This document shows positions 6,924 through 15,412 of a stretch of DNA of 19,314 bases, in pieces. Source of the DNA: Planctomycetota bacterium (GTDB taxonomy: Bacteria > Planctomycetota > Brocadiia > JAJRTI01); assembly GCA_024278415.1 (NCBI GenBank), contig JAJRTI010000256.1, forward strand, positions 1-19,314, read 5' to 3'. Under the pieces are notes generated by a model that saw only the letters and a list, made by a program, of their open reading frames with translations, was not told the origin of the DNA and searched no databases. The number at the start of each line of letters is the position of its first letter. The stretch's first letter is position 1. Both the position numbers and the translations under genes were made by a program.

Positions 6924-9431
6924 ATGAGAGCCCGCCTGCTGTTGTTGCTCCCGCTGTTGGCCTCGCCTGCCGTACGCGCCGGCCAACTGGCTCTCGTGCG
7001 CGCCGGCAAACCCGCCGCGCGCATCGTGCTGCCGGCGGATGCGGACGCAAAAGAGACGCTCGCAGCCGACGAGCTGCAACTCTACGTCAAGAAGATCTCC
7101 GGCGCGGAGCTGCCAATCGGCCGCGATGCACACAGCCCCGGCGCCAAGGTGTTCATCGGTTTGCGCGACGCATCGATCCGTCGGAAGCTGCGGATTGACA
7201 CACTCAAGTGGGACGGCTTCGTCATGGCGCGGCAGGGCGACGCACTTGTCCTTGCCGGCAACTGGCCCGTGGGCACGCTCAACGCGGTGTATGCGTTCCT
7301 CGAAGACGAGTACGGCGTGCGGTGGTACATGCCCACTGAATTCGGCGAGAACGTACCGAAGGCGGCGACGCTGTCGGTGGGCGACTTGGACAAGCGCGTC
7401 GAGCCGCGATTCGCCTGCCGGCGCAACCACGGCATCGACATGTCTATCCGCGGGGACGGCAAGGCTTGGGCGCGCCGGGTGCGCATCACCAGCCACGACC
7501 TCGACGTGCCGTTCAACCGCTACTCGCACAACCTCTACGCGGTGCTGCCGGTGGACCGGTACGCGGCCGCGCACCCCGAGTACTACCCCATGCTCAAGGG
7601 CGAGCGTTACATCGCGGAGGGCCGGGCCAAGTCCTCCCACTGGCAACCCTGCACGATCAACCCCGAAGTGGTCGGCATCACGGTCTCCGCCGGCCGCGCC
7701 TGGCTCACGGCTCGGCCGCACACGAACTTCTTCTCGGTGGGCATGAACGACAGCGGCCGCTTCTGCGAGTGCGCCCAGTGCCGCGCGCTCGACGTGCCGG
7801 GCGAAACCTTCCGCAACCGGCCCATGGTCTCGGACCGCTACTTTACATTCGTCAAGAAGGTCGCCGACGCGATCGGCAAGACACACCCCGGCCGCTACGT
7901 GTCGTGCATCGCTTACTCCCGCGTCGAGTCCCTGCCGACGTACACGACCCTCCCGCACAACGTGTACGTCGTCATCACCCAGGACGTAGCCCAGTGGTTC
8001 GATCCCGCGTACCGCAAGACGGACGAGGACTTCGCAGCCGCATGGGCCAAGGCGGCCGGCGCGTTCGGCACGTACGACTACACCGGCCTCACCTGGCTGC
8101 TGCCGCGGGTGTACCCGCACCTGATGGCCGAGTCGCTGAAATTCTACGGCCGCGTCGGCGCGGTCGCGGCCACGAACGAGGCGTATCCCACGTGGTGGTA
8201 TGCCGGCCCCCAACTCTACCTGCGCGCAAAGCTGATGTGGGATCCCGCGCTCGACCCGGACGCGGTGCTCGACGCGTACTACCGCGGCTTCTTCGGCCCG
8301 GCCGCCCAGCCCATGAAGCGGCTCTATGGCGTGATGGAGCGCTGCATGACCAAACCGCGGGCGGGGCGCTGGTTCGAGGGCCTGGGCTCGGTGATCCAGC
8401 AACTCGACTTGTGGACGCCCGCGGATCTGGCCGAGTGCCGCCAGGCGCTCGCGCAAGCCGCGAAGCTCGCACGGGGCCAGTCGCGGTACCGCGCGCGCGT
8501 CGAGTTTGTCGCTCGAGGACTTGGGTTCGTGGGCCAGGTGATGGAGGAGTACTGGCAAGCCCAACACGTCGAGCGGCTCGCCGGCCAAGCAGCCACGTCG
8601 AACGAGACCATGCTCGCCGAAACGCTGAAGCTGTTAGGCATGACGAAGGCCCGGGAGGAGACGTGGCGGCGCATCCGGGACGACCGGCTGCTGTGCGGCA
8701 TCTACAAGGCCATCGACGAGCGGTTCCACCGGCGCTGGGCGTCGTGGGAGACGTACCTGCGCAAGTGCGCGAGCGTGGGCATGGCCGGGGTGGTGAGTGT
8801 GCGAGGCGAGCTTGAGCCGGCCCGCGTGCGGCGCTTGCTCGCCCTGGTTCGGGAAGGCGAATTGGCTGACGAGTTGCGCGGGCTGCTGTGGGCAGCCGAA
8901 CACCCGGACGCGCCAAACCTGTTCCGCAACGCCGGCTTCGAGCAGGTTGCGGCCCAAGGCCCCGCGCCGAAGGGCCTCGACTGGGTCGCGGCCGACTGCC
9001 CGCCGGGGTGGTCGAAGTGGGCGCTCAAGCCCGCCACGCGCCCGCGCCTGACTTGGGAGAAGAGTGGCGGCCGCGGGGGCGGCAAGTGCGTTCGGCTCCG
9101 CGGCGCCAAGAACGCGTGCTTCATCCAGACGTTGCGGGCCAAGCCGGGCGAGCGTTACTACTGCTCCGCATTCGTGCGTACGGCCGGGGGAGCGGACGCG
9201 TACGCGCAGCTTCGGGTGCAGTGGAAGGACGCGGACGGCAAGTGGCAATGGGGCGCCTCCCCGCGGATCGCGCAGGTGGCCGGAGGCCTCTCGGGCTGGC
9301 GCCAGCTCTCGCTCGTGTTCACCGTGCCGAAGGGCGTCGCGCAGGCCGTCGTGCTGCTCGCCGCGTTCGAGCAGCAGCCTGGGGACTCGGCCTGGTTCGA
9401 CGACGCGCGGGTGGTGCGGCTTGCCAAGTAG
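6924..9431 (+). CDS. Secreted DUF4838 protein with GH67-N-like domain and C-terminal carbohydrate-binding-like domain
   Basis: The 835-residue product has a clear signal peptide (MRARLLLLLPLLASPAVRAG; cleavage after RAG is likely). Residues about 22-130 resemble the N-terminal domain of alpha-glucuronidase-type proteins: ADELQLYVKKISG, then YAFLEDEYGVRWYMP. The DUF4838 core follows (about 150-480), with its typical NDSGRFCECAQC motif (C281, C283, C286). A helical region comes next, and from about 655 (NLFRNAGFE) to the end (WFDDARVVRL) lies a beta-sandwich like CBM4/9 carbohydrate-binding modules. DUF4838 proteins are frequent in polysaccharide-degrading planctomycete-like bacteria, but their enzymatic activity is unproven. 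AGGAG lies 7 bases before the ATG. It probably acts in the periplasm or outside the cell on plant or algal glycans; that is inference. Confidence 0.9.
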   Translation: MRARLLLLLPLLASPAVRAGQLALVRAGKPAARIVLPADADAKETLAADELQLYVKKISGAELPIGRDAHSPGAKVFIGLRDASIRRKLRIDTLKWDGFVMARQGDALVLAGNWPVGTLNAVYAFLEDEYGVRWYMPTEFGENVPKAATLSVGDLDKRVEPRFACRRNHGIDMSIRGDGKAWARRVRITSHDLDVPFNRYSHNLYAVLPVDRYAAAHPEYYPMLKGERYIAEGRAKSSHWQPCTINPEVVGITVSAGRAWLTARPHTNFFSVGMNDSGRFCECAQCRALDVPGETFRNRPMVSDRYFTFVKKVADAIGKTHPGRYVSCIAYSRVESLPTYTTLPHNVYVVITQDVAQWFDPAYRKTDEDFAAAWAKAAGAFGTYDYTGLTWLLPRVYPHLMAESLKFYGRVGAVAATNEAYPTWWYAGPQLYLRAKLMWDPALDPDAVLDAYYRGFFGPAAQPMKRLYGVMERCMTKPRAGRWFEGLGSVIQQLDLWTPADLAECRQALAQAAKLARGQSRYRARVEFVARGLGFVGQVMEEYWQAQHVERLAGQAATSNETMLAETLKLLGMTKAREETWRRIRDDRLLCGIYKAIDERFHRRWASWETYLRKCASVGMAGVVSVRGELEPARVRRLLALVREGELADELRGLLWAAEHPDAPNLFRNAGFEQVAAQGPAPKGLDWVAADCPPGWSKWALKPATRPRLTWEKSGGRGGGKCVRLRGAKNACFIQTLRAKPGERYYCSAFVRTAGGADAYAQLRVQWKDADGKWQWGASPRIAQVAGGLSGWRQLSLVFTVPKGVAQAVVLLAAFEQQPGDSAWFDDARVVRLAK

Positions 9432-9441
9432 CCCCCGCCCC

Positions 9442-9912
9442 TCACCCCAACCCGCACCTTCTCTGTTCGCAGTCCCCGTCGGCCACCTGCCACGAGCCCT
9501 CGCGGACCCACATGGCCCATGGCGCCGGCGCGCCGAGTTGGCGCAACGCATCGACCAGTTGGTGGCGCCGGCCGCGGTCCGGCTCGTGGAGATGGCCGTC
9601 GGGCCCACGAAACCGCACTCCCGCGCAACGTGCATCCTCAGAGCTTGGCTTCGCGCACACGACCTCGCCCCACACAAGGAACGGCAGCGGCTCCCCGGGG
9701 AGGACGACGTCCACGACGACCGCCTCGCCCACTTCGGGGTCGCGCGTGGTGAGGAACGAGAGCCCCTCCAGACCGGTGGCGGTCAGAACGCAATCGTGTT
9801 CCCATGGGCTGACGCCGTCTGGCCCTTTCCGAGGCGCGGCGCCCAAAGCCGGCCTCCACGAGACGCGCGCAGCATCCATATTCGCTCGCAATGACCTCGG
9901 CCGCTCGTCCAT
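9442..9912 (-). CDS. PilZ-like domain protein
   Basis: The 156-residue protein contains a stretch that reads like the PilZ barrel: GLEGLSFLT (about residues 47-55), EVGEAVVVDVVLPG (60-73), a strand FLVWGEVV, and CAGVRF near 95-100. PilZ proteins bind c-di-GMP through an N-terminal RxxxR and a D/NxSxxG motif. Here the second motif is degenerate (Ala and Gly in place of Asp and Ser), so binding is uncertain. The ATG at 9912 has AGGAG about 8 bases upstream, which supports a real gene. It is convergent with the DUF4838 gene (10-base gap) and divergent from the FHA-cyclase gene. The C-terminal 30 residues look unstructured. Confidence 0.6.
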   Translation of the reverse strand: MDERPRSLRANMDAARVSWRPALGAAPRKGPDGVSPWEHDCVLTATGLEGLSFLTTRDPEVGEAVVVDVVLPGEPLPFLVWGEVVCAKPSSEDARCAGVRFRGPDGHLHEPDRGRRHQLVDALRQLGAPAPWAMWVREGSWQVADGDCEQRRCGLG

Positions 9913-10052
9913 AGCACCTGCTCCTATGCGACTAGCGATGACTGTCCATCAGCGTTTGTAGCTTCGCGTGCGGTGGGGGATTTGTCAAGAGATTTCTCGC
10001 TTGAAATAGCCGCTCGCGCCCATTCACCGGAGCCGTGGCACGGCGCACAGGC

Positions 10053-10082
10053 TTGACTCCCGCCGATCTGTGGAGCTAAATT
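10053..10082 (+). promoter_or_regulatory. Sigma-70 promoter of the FHA-cyclase gene
   Basis: TTGACT (10053-10058), an 18-base spacer and TAAATT (10077-10082). The predicted start near 10089 is about 95 bases before the ATG at 10185. Confidence 0.6.
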
Positions 10083-10134
10083 CGCCTGCGTGCAGCGCCT
10101 CGTGCATCCAACCCCGATGAGTGGCGGCACAGCG

Positions 10135-10176
10135 CCCCCCCCCCAACACCGACCACCACCCCCCGAACACCGACTG
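10135..10176 (+). repeat. C10 tract and short direct repeat in the cyclase leader
   Basis: Ten consecutive C at 10135-10144, then AACACCGAC twice (about 10145 and 10168) separated by a C-rich spacer. It ends about 10 bases before the start codon and takes the place of a ribosome site. Homopolymer tracts like this can slip during replication. Confidence 0.7.
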
Positions 10177-10184
10177 CGGCGCCC

Positions 10185-12143
10185 ATGGAAATCCAAGCCG
10201 GAGAACTGATCGTCAGGAACGAGTATGGGGGCGCCAAGCGGTATCCCATCACGGGCGACGTGACAATCGGCCGGGGGCTGGAGAACGCGGTGGCCCTGCC
10301 CGACGTGAACGCGTCGCGGCAGCACGCGGTGCTCAGCGTGTCCGGCAACGGCTTCGTGGTGCGGGACCTGGGCAGCCGCAACGGCACGTTCGTGAACGGG
10401 GAGCGCATCACCACCCAGGCTGTGGGCCACGGCGACGTGATCTCCATCGGCACGCACGAAATCGAGGTTGCGACGCTCAAGGAGGTGTTGTGGCTCGACG
10501 ACGCGGCCGCTCCAAGCTCGGTCGTGCAGAAATCGATCGACGCACAGAGCTTCGACCTGCTCGAAGCCGCGCTTCAGTCCTCCCACGAGCGGCCCAGCGT
10601 GCAGTTTCACCGGCAGCTCCAAACCCTACGCGACATCGCGGAGGACATTGGCGCCATCCTCCAGCTCGACGAGTTGCTCGAACGCATTCTGAACCACGTG
10701 TTCCGCACGTTTCCCCGGGCGGACAAGGCGTTCATCCTTCTCAAGGCGGACGATGGTTCGGGCCGGCTCGTGCCGCGGGCCGTGCGCACACGCGATGGCC
10801 GGGAGGCCGACCCCGTGGCCGTGAGCAGCACGCTCATCCAGCGCGTGATGGAGCGCAAGGAGTCCATCCTCAGCAGCGACGCGCAGAGCGACTTCGCCGC
10901 CATCGAAAGCGTAGTCGACCTCAACATCCAGAGCATCGTCTGCGTGCCGCTCATTTGCCAAGGCGAGGCCGTCGGCGTCATCCACCTGCACAGCACCGGC
11001 CGGCGCGGGGCCTTCCAGGAGGACGACCTGCACCTGCTCACGAGCATCGGCAACCAGGCTGCGGTGCGCGTGAAGAACGCGCAACTCTACGAGCGCGTGG
11101 AAGAGGAGACTCGGGTGCGCCGGGATTTCCAGCGTTACGTGTCGCCAGCCATCGCGGAGCAGATCGTCAACCATCAGGTCACGGTCGAGTTGGGCGGCGT
11201 GCGCCGCCGGGGCACGGTCCTCTTCGCCGACATCGTGGGGTTCACCGCGCTGGCCGAAAGCCGCGATCCCGAACAGGTCGTCGCGCAGCTCAACCAATAC
11301 TTTGGGCTCATGGTCGATGTGATCTTCCAGTACGGCGGCACGGTGGACAAGTTCGGCGGCGACAGCATCATGGCCGTGTGGGGCGCGCCCATCGACATCC
11401 CTGACGGCGAGTTCGCGGCCATGGCCGCGGGGGTGGGCATGCAGAACGCCGTGTTCCGCTACAACATGCACCTGCTCGCCCGCGCGCAGGCGGCCATTGG
11501 CATGGGCATGGGCATCAACACCGGGCTCTTCCTCGCCGGGAACATCGGCTCCGACGCGCGCATGGAGTACACGATCATCGGCGACTCCGTGAACATGGCT
11601 TGGCGCATCCAAGAGCTGGCCGTGAGCGGGCAGGTGCTCGCGTCGGACACCACGTATTCACCCGCCGCGGGGCGGGTCTCGGCGGTCAAGCTGCCCCTCA
11701 CGCGCGTGAAGGGCAAAGACGCGCCGGCGCAGTTCTACAGCATTCGCGGGGTCGCCGCGCCGAACGCGGCCGGCGAGGACTCGACGCTGCTCACGGTGCC
11801 CGTGTCCTACGACGACCCCGCCGGCGGCCACGTCCGCGCGCGGCTCACGCTGGCGGAGCCCCATGGCGACGGGTTCACGCTCGAAGTGCAGTCGCCGCGG
11901 CCCTTGCCGACGTCCGACATCGTTCACATCCAGCCGCAGCTCGTCGAGTTGCCCGGCTTGCCGGCCATCGAGTGCCGCCTCGCCGAATGCGGCCCGGTGT
12001 TGGCCGACGCGCACACGGACTTCTACCGCGCGTTCCTCGAAGTGGACGATCTCGACCCTCGCGCGCGGATGCTGCTCTCCCCTGGGCACGCGGTGCCCTC
12101 GACGCTCGACTCGCTGGCTGGGCTGCGGGCCGAGGGCGAGTGA
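10185..12143 (+). CDS. FHA-GAF-class III adenylate/guanylate cyclase
   Basis: The 652-residue signalling protein contains three recognisable domains. An FHA domain (about 5-98) has GR (29-30), SRQH (44-47) and SRNGTFVNG (64-72), the phosphothreonine-binding residues. A GAF domain (about 145-305) contains VCVPL and GVIHLHS. A class III cyclase domain (about 338-525) has metal aspartates D349 (FADIVGFT) and D393 (GGDSIMAVWG), adenine-selecting K389 and T463, and transition-state N470 and R474. These point to an active adenylate cyclase. The last 120 residues form an extra domain with weak PilZ-like character, not assigned. It should couple binding of a phosphorylated partner (FHA) and a small ligand (GAF) to cAMP synthesis in the cytoplasm. 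No ribosome site is seen. The end lies three bases from the convergent regulator pseudogene. Confidence 0.95.
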   Translation: MEIQAGELIVRNEYGGAKRYPITGDVTIGRGLENAVALPDVNASRQHAVLSVSGNGFVVRDLGSRNGTFVNGERITTQAVGHGDVISIGTHEIEVATLKEVLWLDDAAAPSSVVQKSIDAQSFDLLEAALQSSHERPSVQFHRQLQTLRDIAEDIGAILQLDELLERILNHVFRTFPRADKAFILLKADDGSGRLVPRAVRTRDGREADPVAVSSTLIQRVMERKESILSSDAQSDFAAIESVVDLNIQSIVCVPLICQGEAVGVIHLHSTGRRGAFQEDDLHLLTSIGNQAAVRVKNAQLYERVEEETRVRRDFQRYVSPAIAEQIVNHQVTVELGGVRRRGTVLFADIVGFTALAESRDPEQVVAQLNQYFGLMVDVIFQYGGTVDKFGGDSIMAVWGAPIDIPDGEFAAMAAGVGMQNAVFRYNMHLLARAQAAIGMGMGINTGLFLAGNIGSDARMEYTIIGDSVNMAWRIQELAVSGQVLASDTTYSPAAGRVSAVKLPLTRVKGKDAPAQFYSIRGVAAPNAAGEDSTLLTVPVSYDDPAGGHVRARLTLAEPHGDGFTLEVQSPRPLPTSDIVHIQPQLVELPGLPAIECRLAECGPVLADAHTDFYRAFLEVDDLDPRARMLLSPGHAVPSTLDSLAGLRAEGE

Positions 12144-12146
12144 CCG

Positions 12147-13460
12147 CTACCCTTGCTCGTACGCCTTCAGCTTGTAGATGAGTGCGCGCCGGCTGATGCC
12201 CAGTTGCTTCGCGGTCTGGGTGCGGTTGCCCCCGCAGGCGTCGAGCGTGCGCAAGATAGTGGCTTTCTCTACGTCGGCGAGCGTGGCGCGGCCGGGGGGC
12301 TGCCGGGTCGGCGGCGCCTCGTGGCCCACCCGGGCGGACAGGTGTTCGGGCAAGATCACGTTGCCGCGGCACATGAGACACGCGCGCTCGATCTCGTTGC
12401 GCAGCTCACGCACGTTGCCCGGCCAGTCGTACGCTTCGAGGCTGTGCAAGGCCATGGGCGACAGGCGCACCTTGTCCTCGGCAAACCCCCGGGCAAACTG
12501 CGCGGCCAGGCGCGGCACGTCGAGCCGGCGCTCCCGCAGCGGGGGCACGTGGATCGCAATGACGCTGAGCCGGTAGAAGAGGTCCTCCCGGAAGCGGCCC
12601 TCGCTGACCGCCTCCTCGATGTCCTGGTTCGTCGCGGCCACGAGCCGAAAGTCCACGGCCTGCGGCGTCGTCGAGCCCACGCGCAGCACCTGCCGGTCCT
12701 CTACGACGCGCAGCAGCTTGGCCTGGAGCGCGGGCGACATCTCCGCGATCTCGTCGAGGAACAGCGTGCCTTTGTGCGCGGCCTCGAACCGCCCGGCCTT
12801 GGCCTTGAGCGCGCCGGTGAACGCGCCGGCCTCGTGGCCGAAGAGTTCGCTCTCCAGCAAGTTCTCCGGGATCGCCGCGCAGTTCACCTTCACCAGCGGG
12901 CCGTCGCGGCGGGGGCTCCATTGGTGCACGATCTCCGTGAGCACTTACTTGCCCGTGCCCGACTCGCCGGTGAGCACGAGCGAGGCATCCGACGGCGCGA
13001 TCAACGCAATCTGTTCGACCACGTGCCGCATGGCTGGGCTCGCCACGACCACGCCCGGCGGCAGCGCGGGCAGAGCCGCGTCGCTGGGCGTCGGCGACAC
13101 CGGCCCGATCGCGTCGCCGATCGCGGCCATCAACTCGTCCAAGTCGACCGGCTTGGACAGGTAGTCCACCGCTCCGTCTTTCATCGCGCGCACGGCGTCG
13201 CGAATGTCCGTGTACGCGGTGATGAGCAGCACCGGGAGGTCGGGCTGGGTGCGCCGGATCTGTGCCAGCGCCTCGATCCCGCTCATGCCTGGCATACGCA
13301 CGTCCATGATGACCATGTCCGGCGGATCCTCGCGCACGATGTCGAGCGCGCGCGGCGCGCTGCCCACGCTCTGCGTGGAGTAGCCTTGGCGCGAGAGGTA
13401 GTCGCCAAGCAGTTGGTGTTGTTCGGGCTCGTCGTCGACGAGTAGGAGCTTTCGTTTCAT
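12147..13460 (-). pseudogene. NtrC-family sigma-54-dependent response regulator interrupted by one in-frame TAA
   Basis: The full frame would encode 437 residues: receiver domain (about 1-120; D53 phospho-acceptor, T81, K103), AAA+ domain and Fis-type helix-turn-helix at the C terminus ([17 protein letters not shown]). The GAFTGA sigma-54 contact loop, Walker B (GTLFLDEI) and the arginine-finger region are intact. The frame is broken only by TAA at 12947-12945, directly after the Walker A lysine of GESGTGK (residue 171), where family members normally have Glu (GAA or GAG). A single G-to-T change explains it; no frameshift is present. The upstream part alone gives a receiver plus the first part of the AAA+ domain. 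GTG just after the stop could restart translation, but without Walker A. Sequencing error, recent mutation or readthrough are all possible. It probably partners the histidine kinase upstream (278-base gap). The start at 13460 has a weak AAGG site. Confidence 0.9.
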
Positions 13461-13479
13461 GCGTCTGCCTTGTGGTTAG

Positions 13480-13491
13480 CCAAGCTTGGCC
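13480..13491. promoter_or_regulatory. Perfect 12-bp palindrome upstream of the regulator gene
   Basis: GCCAAGCTTGGC, 19 bases before the regulator ATG. Possible operator or chance palindrome; no partner site was identified. Confidence 0.3.
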
Positions 13492-13534
13492 TCATACCGT
13501 CGAGAAGCTGTTGATGGGGCCCTTATCGCGGCTG

Positions 13535-13565
13535 GAACGATCCCGAAGCTTCGGGATTGTCGTTC
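13535..13565. other. Strong hairpin between kinase and regulator genes
   Basis: Outer arms GAACGA and TCGTTC plus the inner 16-base palindrome TCCCGAAGCTTCGGGA, with three unpaired bases on one side. No T-run follows on either strand, so it is not a standard terminator. It may be an mRNA processing or stability element in the 278-base gap, which otherwise shows no gene. Confidence 0.6.
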
Positions 13566-13738
13566 TCGCCGCACGTCAGAACGGGGCTTGCCCCCGTGTA
13601 CGCGAGGATTAGCGACTACTGCGTCCCGGGTGGAAAAGGGATGGGACGATGGCAGATCGCTGCCGAGTAGTCGGCAATCATCGCTCCACTGGGACAGGCC
13701 CAGCTGGGGCGGGCGGAGCGCTCGCCGTGCTGCATGGT

Positions 13739-15223
13739 CTACTCGTCATCGGCTGCGGTCTCTACGTTGCCGATCCAGAATACCGACCCGCGGCCGCCGT
13801 TCGGCCGGTAGCCGACTTTCCAGTTGTGGGCGAGTGCGATCTGCCGCACGATCGACAGGCCCAGGCCGGTGCCGCCCTCCCAGCCGGAGCAATAGGGCTT
13901 AAACAACTCGGGCCGAAGCTCGTCGGGCACGCCAACGCCATCGTCGGCCACTTCGAGCCGCACGGTCGGCCCCCGCTCGTTCACGCAGCGGACCTGAACG
14001 CGGCCCCCCTCGTCGCTCGCGCGCAGGGCGTTGTGGAGCAGGTTGAACATGACTTGCCGAAACAGCCCGCGGTCGCTTCGGATCACGGGCAGGTCGTCCA
14101 CCACGATGGGCGGTGAGCCGGAGGCCGCGCCGAACTCGAGCAACTCAGCCACTTGCTCGACGACTTCTCGCGCGGGCACGGGCGCCATCTCCGGCGTCGG
14201 CACTCGCGAGTAGGACAGGAACTCGTCGAGCCGGGCGACCATGCGGTCAATCTCGTTGAGCATGCGCTCCAATGCGGCTCCGTCCTGGCCGGAGGTCTGG
14301 GCTCGTTCCACCATGCTCTGCGCGGTGCCGCGCAGGACGTTGAGGGGGTTCTTGATTTCGTGTGCGAGGCCGGCGCCGGCGAGTTGCATCTCGCGCAGGT
14401 ACTGGTTCTGCGCCTCGGCGAGTTCGAGCGCCGCGGCTTGCTCCCGGCTCTTGACGCTCAGGGCCCACACCGCGGCGAGCACGATGGCCGCGAGCAAGCC
14501 GACGGCGCCGGCCGTGTCGGCCATCGCGGCGTGTTGCCGCAGAATGGACGCGAGCTTGCCTTGAGACATGACGAGGCGGGCATAGATGGGCCCGGGCGGC
14601 GGATGGTCGCGGTGGGGCGACGCACCCTTGTGCGGCGAGCCCTTGTGCGGCGAGCCCCGGCCGAAGCGCCGGCCAAAGTCAAATCGCATCCACTTCGTGC
14701 GCTGCGCAGGAACCTTCCGCGTCAGCATCAGGGCGCCGTCCAGCCACACGTCTTTCTGGTCCACGGGGGTGGCCGGCGACCAGCGTTCGGGGTGGCCGGC
14801 CGACACGATCGTGTGGGCATCCTTGTCCAGGATGGACACGGCGAACACGGACGGGCTGCGCACGAGTTCTTCGAGCGAGGCCTGCAACTGGGCGAGCCTG
14901 GCCAGCCGGAAGCGCGTCATGGCCTCGATCCGGCCTTCCAAGTCCGCGATGCGCTGCTGCGCGTCGAGTGTCTCCTCCTCGCGCAGATCCTCAATCTCTC
15001 GGCGCATCTCCGCAGCCGCCGCGCGGAGGTGCTCCAAGCGCACCACGTCGAACCGGCCGAGCCCGCCGATGCCCGATTCCAGCGCGATGAGGATCGACGC
15101 GCCCTGGGCCCGGAGCGAGGCCTTTTCCGACGCCACCTTGTCGGCATAGTCGAGCGCAAGCCATCCCGCGAACGCAAGCCACGCGAGCGCCGGGACGACC
15201 CAAATGGCGTAGCGCCGAACCAA
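13739..15223 (-). CDS. Membrane sensor histidine kinase
   Basis: The 494-residue protein is given a TTG start at 15223: GGGAGGAG lies six bases before it and the first membrane helix follows. The longer open frame to 15337 has no such site. Layout: TM1 (about 5-24), periplasmic loop (25-237) with a charged coiled-coil region and a His-rich repeat (GSPHKGSPHKGASPH, about 190-204), TM2 (238-258), HisKA dimerisation domain with phospho-acceptor H288 (AGLAHEIKNPLNVLRG), then HATPase with N box around N398, G1 DDGVGV (427-432) and G2 GGTGLGLS (450-457). It should autophosphorylate and pass phosphate to the NtrC-family regulator encoded next to it. The His-rich loop suggests a metal or envelope signal, as in ZraS; that is inference. 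It follows the small exported protein gene by 231 bases. Confidence 0.92.
   Translation of the reverse strand: MVRRYAIWVVPALAWLAFAGWLALDYADKVASEKASLRAQGASILIALESGIGGLGRFDVVRLEHLRAAAAEMRREIEDLREEETLDAQQRIADLEGRIEAMTRFRLARLAQLQASLEELVRSPSVFAVSILDKDAHTIVSAGHPERWSPATPVDQKDVWLDGALMLTRKVPAQRTKWMRFDFGRRFGRGSPHKGSPHKGASPHRDHPPPGPIYARLVMSQGKLASILRQHAAMADTAGAVGLLAAIVLAAVWALSVKSREQAAALELAEAQNQYLREMQLAGAGLAHEIKNPLNVLRGTAQSMVERAQTSGQDGAALERMLNEIDRMVARLDEFLSYSRVPTPEMAPVPAREVVEQVAELLEFGAASGSPPIVVDDLPVIRSDRGLFRQVMFNLLHNALRASDEGGRVQVRCVNERGPTVRLEVADDGVGVPDELRPELFKPYCSGWEGGTGLGLSIVRQIALAHNWKVGYRPNGGRGSVFWIGNVETAADDE
14625..14654 (-). repeat. Perfect 15-bp tandem repeat inside the kinase gene
   Basis: CCCTTGTGCGGCGAG occurs twice back to back (14625-14639, 14640-14654), with a degenerate third copy upstream. 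It encodes repeated GSPHK units in the periplasmic loop and keeps frame, so copy number could vary without breaking the gene. Confidence 0.85.
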
Positions 15224-15412
15224 AGAGCTGCTCCTCCCTGAAGTGTCGAACACGTCGCGGCCCGTTCGTCGTGAGGCCCGTAAGGGCCTCTTCCGGGATA
15301 GACCCGACCGCCCACCGCGCGGCAGGCAGGACTCCAAGCAGCGACCCTGATTCGCAGTACGGCGAACGCGCTGCGAACAATCCGACTGGCCACGGACGTC
15401 CTCGCCGGTGGC

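Noticed and set aside
6129..8588. 819-codon open frame on the minus strand across the TPP, YkgJ-like and DUF4838 genes
   Set aside because: Antisense shadow of high-GC coding DNA; it crosses three genes with clear domains and has a Val/Arg/His-rich composition without any recognisable motif.
12147..12944. Stand-alone regulator gene starting at the GTG after the internal stop
   Set aside because: It would lack Walker A and has no ribosome site; better seen as the second half of an interrupted gene.
12153..13445. 430-codon plus-strand open frame opposite the regulator
   Set aside because: Antisense to a conserved NtrC-family sequence; low-complexity Arg/His/Leu composition.
14153..15241. 362-codon plus-strand open frame opposite the kinase
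   Set aside because: Shadow of the kinase gene, whose HisKA and HATPase motifs are intact.
15224..15337. Upstream extension of the histidine kinase to an ATG at 15337
   Set aside because: An excellent GGGAGGAG site precedes the TTG at 15223, directly before the first membrane helix; the extension is Arg/Ser-rich.
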